Made by a program: the position numbers and the translations under genes
In this document: piece after piece, positions 6,671 through 8,766 of the stretch
Layout: each line of letters starts with the position of its first letter
Numbering within the stretch: the first letter of the stretch is position 1
Assembly: GCA_018674025.1 (NCBI GenBank)
Contig: JABHBC010000174.1
Span: 1 to 8,766, forward strand
DNA from: Flavobacteriaceae bacterium
GTDB lineage: Bacteria; Bacteroidota; Bacteroidia; Flavobacteriales; Flavobacteriaceae
Length of the DNA stretch: 8,766 bases
Direction: 5' to 3'
Notes under the pieces: generated by a model
Databases searched by the model: none
Seen by the model: the letters and a program-made list of their open reading frames with translations, nothing else
What the model was told of the DNA's origin: nothing

Positions 6671-8683
6671 ATGAAAATCAAACTAGTCTTATTCAATCTT
6701 ATTATATGTTTTTTTCTTTTTAATTGTACTAAAAATGTTGATCGTATGATCACCTTTGATGAAAATTTCGAATATTCATTAGAAGAGTTTTCTGATATCG
6801 AAATATTACGATACGATATTCCTGGGTGGGATAATCTAACACTAAAAGAACAAAAATTAGTTTATTATTTAACTCAAGCAGGATTGTCTGGAAGAGATAT
6901 TATGTGGGATCAAAATTACCGTCACAATTTAGAGATAAGGACGGCATTACAAAATGTATATTTTAATTACACAGGTGATAAAAAATCGGAAGATTGGATA
7001 TCTTTTGAGATTTACCTAAAGAGACTTTGGTTTAGTAATGGTATACATCATCATTATTCAAATGATAAAATTAAACCAGAATTTGAACTTGATTACTTAA
7101 CTCAAATTTTATCATCTACAAACACAACTATTAGTAATGATGCTCTAGATGTTATTTTTAATGATTTAGATTCTAAAAAAGTAAACTTAGCTAAAGGAAT
7201 TGATAATGTGCTATTATCTGCAGTAAATTTTTATGGTCCTAATGTTACTTCTAAGGATGTATATGATTTTTATTCTAAAGTAAAATCACCAGATCCTCTG
7301 AAGCCACTATCTCATGGGTTAAATTCCAGGCTCGTAAAAGAAAATGGGGTTATTCTCGAACAGGTTTATAAATCTGGTGGATTATATGGTGAAGCAATTG
7401 ATGAAATTATCAAATGGTTAGAATTGGCTTACGGGGTTGCGGAAAATAAACCTCAAGGTGATGCTTTATCCTTATTAATTTCATATTACAAAACCGGTGA
7501 CCTACAGACTTGGGATGATTATAATGTAGCTTGGACATCTGCTACTGAAGGTAACATTGATTATATAAATAGCTTTATTGAAGTCTATAATGACCCCCTT
7601 GGCTATAGAGGGTCTTATGAAAACATAGTTCAAATTAAAGATTTTGATATGTCTGCAAAAATGGCTGTATTATCAGAAAACGCACAATGGTTTGAAGATA
7701 ATTCTCCATTAATAGAGTCACATAAAAAAAAGAATGTAGTTGGAGTTTCTTATAAGACAGTAAACGTTGCAGGAGAAGCAGGAGATGCCTCACCAAGCAC
7801 TCCTATTGGAGTAAACCTCCCAAATGCAAATTGGATAAGAGCTGCAGTTGGTAGTAAATCAGTTTCTTTAGGAAATATTATTAATGCCTATAATAATTCT
7901 GGTAGCTCAGATAGATTAAAAGAGTTTGTAAATGATGACTTAGAATACGAATTAGAATTAAAACATGGAAAACAAGCCGATAAGTTACATACAGCTTTAC
8001 ATGAAGTAATTGGGCATGCATCAGGTCAATTAAACCCTGGTGTTGGAGAAACAAAAGAAACTTTAAAGACATATGCTTCAACAATGGAAGAGGGAAGAGC
8101 AGACTTAATAGGTTTATATTATTTGTATAATCCAAAATTACAAGAATTAGGTCTTGTAGAAGACTGGAAAGAAATGGGTATGGCTACTTTTGACGGATAT
8201 ATTAGAAATGGACTAATGATGCAGTTAATTAGGTTAAATCTTGGAGATGATGTTGAAGAATCTCATATGAGAAATCGTCAATGGGTTAGTGCATGGGCAT
8301 ATGAAAGAGGATTAAAGGACAATGTCATAGAAAAAATTAATAGAGATGGGAAAACTTATTTTAATATCAATGATTATGATAAATTGAGAGATATATTTGG
8401 TGAGCTTTTAAGAGAAACACAAAGAATTAAATCTGAAGGAGATTTTGCAGCAGCAGAGGCTTTAGTTGAAGGATACGGAGTAAAAGTAGATCAAGAAATC
8501 CATTCAGAAGTATTGAAAAGAAATAGAAAATTTACGGGTGCTCCCTACCAGGGATTTGTAAATCCTGTTCTTGTTCCAAAGTTTAATAGTGAAAAAGAAA
8601 TAATTTCTATTTCAATTAAACACCATGCAAGTTTTGAAGATCAAATGTTATATTACTCTGAAAATTTCGGATTTCTAAAATAG
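6671..8683 (+). CDS. Dipeptidyl peptidase III (M49 family), lipoprotein
   Basis: A zinc exopeptidase that releases dipeptides from the N-terminus of oligopeptides. At 670 residues it matches the length of Bacteroidota DPP III. The family signature HEVIGH is at 444-449: H444 and H449 are zinc ligands and E445 is the catalytic base. The second motif EEGRAD at 473-478 supplies the third ligand, probably E474. Between about 356 and 400 lies the conserved stretch VGVSYKTVNVAGEAGDASP followed by TPIGVNLPN. The N-terminus (MKIKLVLFNLIICFFLFN|C19) is a lipoprotein signal, so the enzyme is probably membrane-anchored outside the cytoplasm, whereas the best-known eukaryotic enzymes are cytosolic. The ATG at 6671 is chosen because it starts this signal; the leader is A-rich without Shine-Dalgarno, normal for the phylum. 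It is a single-gene unit between a divergent small gene and a convergent partial gene, near two other exported peptide hydrolases. Confidence 0.94.
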   Translation: MKIKLVLFNLIICFFLFNCTKNVDRMITFDENFEYSLEEFSDIEILRYDIPGWDNLTLKEQKLVYYLTQAGLSGRDIMWDQNYRHNLEIRTALQNVYFNYTGDKKSEDWISFEIYLKRLWFSNGIHHHYSNDKIKPEFELDYLTQILSSTNTTISNDALDVIFNDLDSKKVNLAKGIDNVLLSAVNFYGPNVTSKDVYDFYSKVKSPDPLKPLSHGLNSRLVKENGVILEQVYKSGGLYGEAIDEIIKWLELAYGVAENKPQGDALSLLISYYKTGDLQTWDDYNVAWTSATEGNIDYINSFIEVYNDPLGYRGSYENIVQIKDFDMSAKMAVLSENAQWFEDNSPLIESHKKKNVVGVSYKTVNVAGEAGDASPSTPIGVNLPNANWIRAAVGSKSVSLGNIINAYNNSGSSDRLKEFVNDDLEYELELKHGKQADKLHTALHEVIGHASGQLNPGVGETKETLKTYASTMEEGRADLIGLYYLYNPKLQELGLVEDWKEMGMATFDGYIRNGLMMQLIRLNLGDDVEESHMRNRQWVSAWAYERGLKDNVIEKINRDGKTYFNINDYDKLRDIFGELLRETQRIKSEGDFAAAEALVEGYGVKVDQEIHSEVLKRNRKFTGAPYQGFVNPVLVPKFNSEKEIISISIKHHASFEDQMLYYSENFGFLK

Positions 8684-8695
8684 AATCAAAAAAAA

Positions 8696-8766
8696 TTACA
8701 TAAAAGCAAATTTTATCAATGCAATTAGGCCGATGAAACTAACAAATGCAATTAAAACCATATAAC
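8696..8766 (-). CDS. C-terminal end of an unidentified membrane protein (partial)
   Basis: A minus-strand frame enters from the right edge and stops with TAA at 8696-8698. The last 22 full codons read YMVLIAFVSFIGLIALIKFA then FM: one strongly hydrophobic segment with a single Lys, typical of a last transmembrane helix. The frame is open to the window end, so the gene most likely starts beyond 8766; a free-standing 21-residue peptide from the ATG at 8761 is the less likely alternative. It converges on the dipeptidyl peptidase III gene with 12 bp between stops, containing an A-run but no GC-rich hairpin. Too little is present to name a family. Confidence 0.45.
   Translation of the reverse strand, partial: YMVLIAFVSFIGLIALIKFAFM

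Noticed and set aside
7881..8135. Minus-strand open frame of 84 codons within the dipeptidyl peptidase III gene
   Set aside because: Antisense to the HEVIGH/EEGRAD core; His/Leu-rich translation typical of a shadow.
8700..8716. ATAAAA/TTTTAT short inverted repeat after dipeptidyl peptidase III
   Set aside because: Six-base AT-only arms inside the partial minus-strand frame, not followed by a T-run; not a convincing terminator.

Overview
The window looks like ordinary chromosome from a low-GC marine-type Flavobacteriia/Bacteroidota bacterium. The grounds are the strong A+T bias, starts without Shine-Dalgarno sequences, several short-signal lipoproteins with loose lipoboxes, and protein families typical of that phylum: a lipoprotein PqqB-like hydrolase, a large M14 peptidase with a glutamine-amidotransferase-like tail, and an M49 dipeptidyl peptidase III of Bacteroidota length. 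No RNA gene, mobile element, CRISPR array or phage signature was found.

Layout. At the left edge is the 3' part of pyrF (orotidine-5'-phosphate decarboxylase), followed at 13 bp by a lipoprotein of the metallo-beta-lactamase fold (553-1476, TTG start). At 1511-1609 lies a very small gene for a 32-residue, 10-cysteine metallothionein-like peptide. Its stop codon overlaps that of the convergent gene on the minus strand. That minus-strand unit (5722 down to 1606) encodes an exported M14 zinc carboxypeptidase-like protein and then an exported amidohydrolase, 10 bp apart and surely co-transcribed. A 52-bp divergent spacer with a perfect AT-only inverted repeat separates them from a DUF1684 lipoprotein (5775-6380). 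A 47-residue two-helix membrane protein (6386-6529, minus) faces it tail to tail. After a 141-bp AT-rich spacer comes a lipoprotein dipeptidyl peptidase III (6671-8683), and the right edge holds the C-terminus of a minus-strand membrane protein.

How they fit together. The centre and right side form a group of exported or membrane-anchored metallo-hydrolases (M14, amidohydrolase, M49). Together they could trim peptides in the periplasm, which suits a peptide-consuming marine flavobacterium. This functional link is inferred from proximity and predicted location. The least expected item is the metallothionein-like mini-gene. I see no clear sign of a wholly new multi-gene system.
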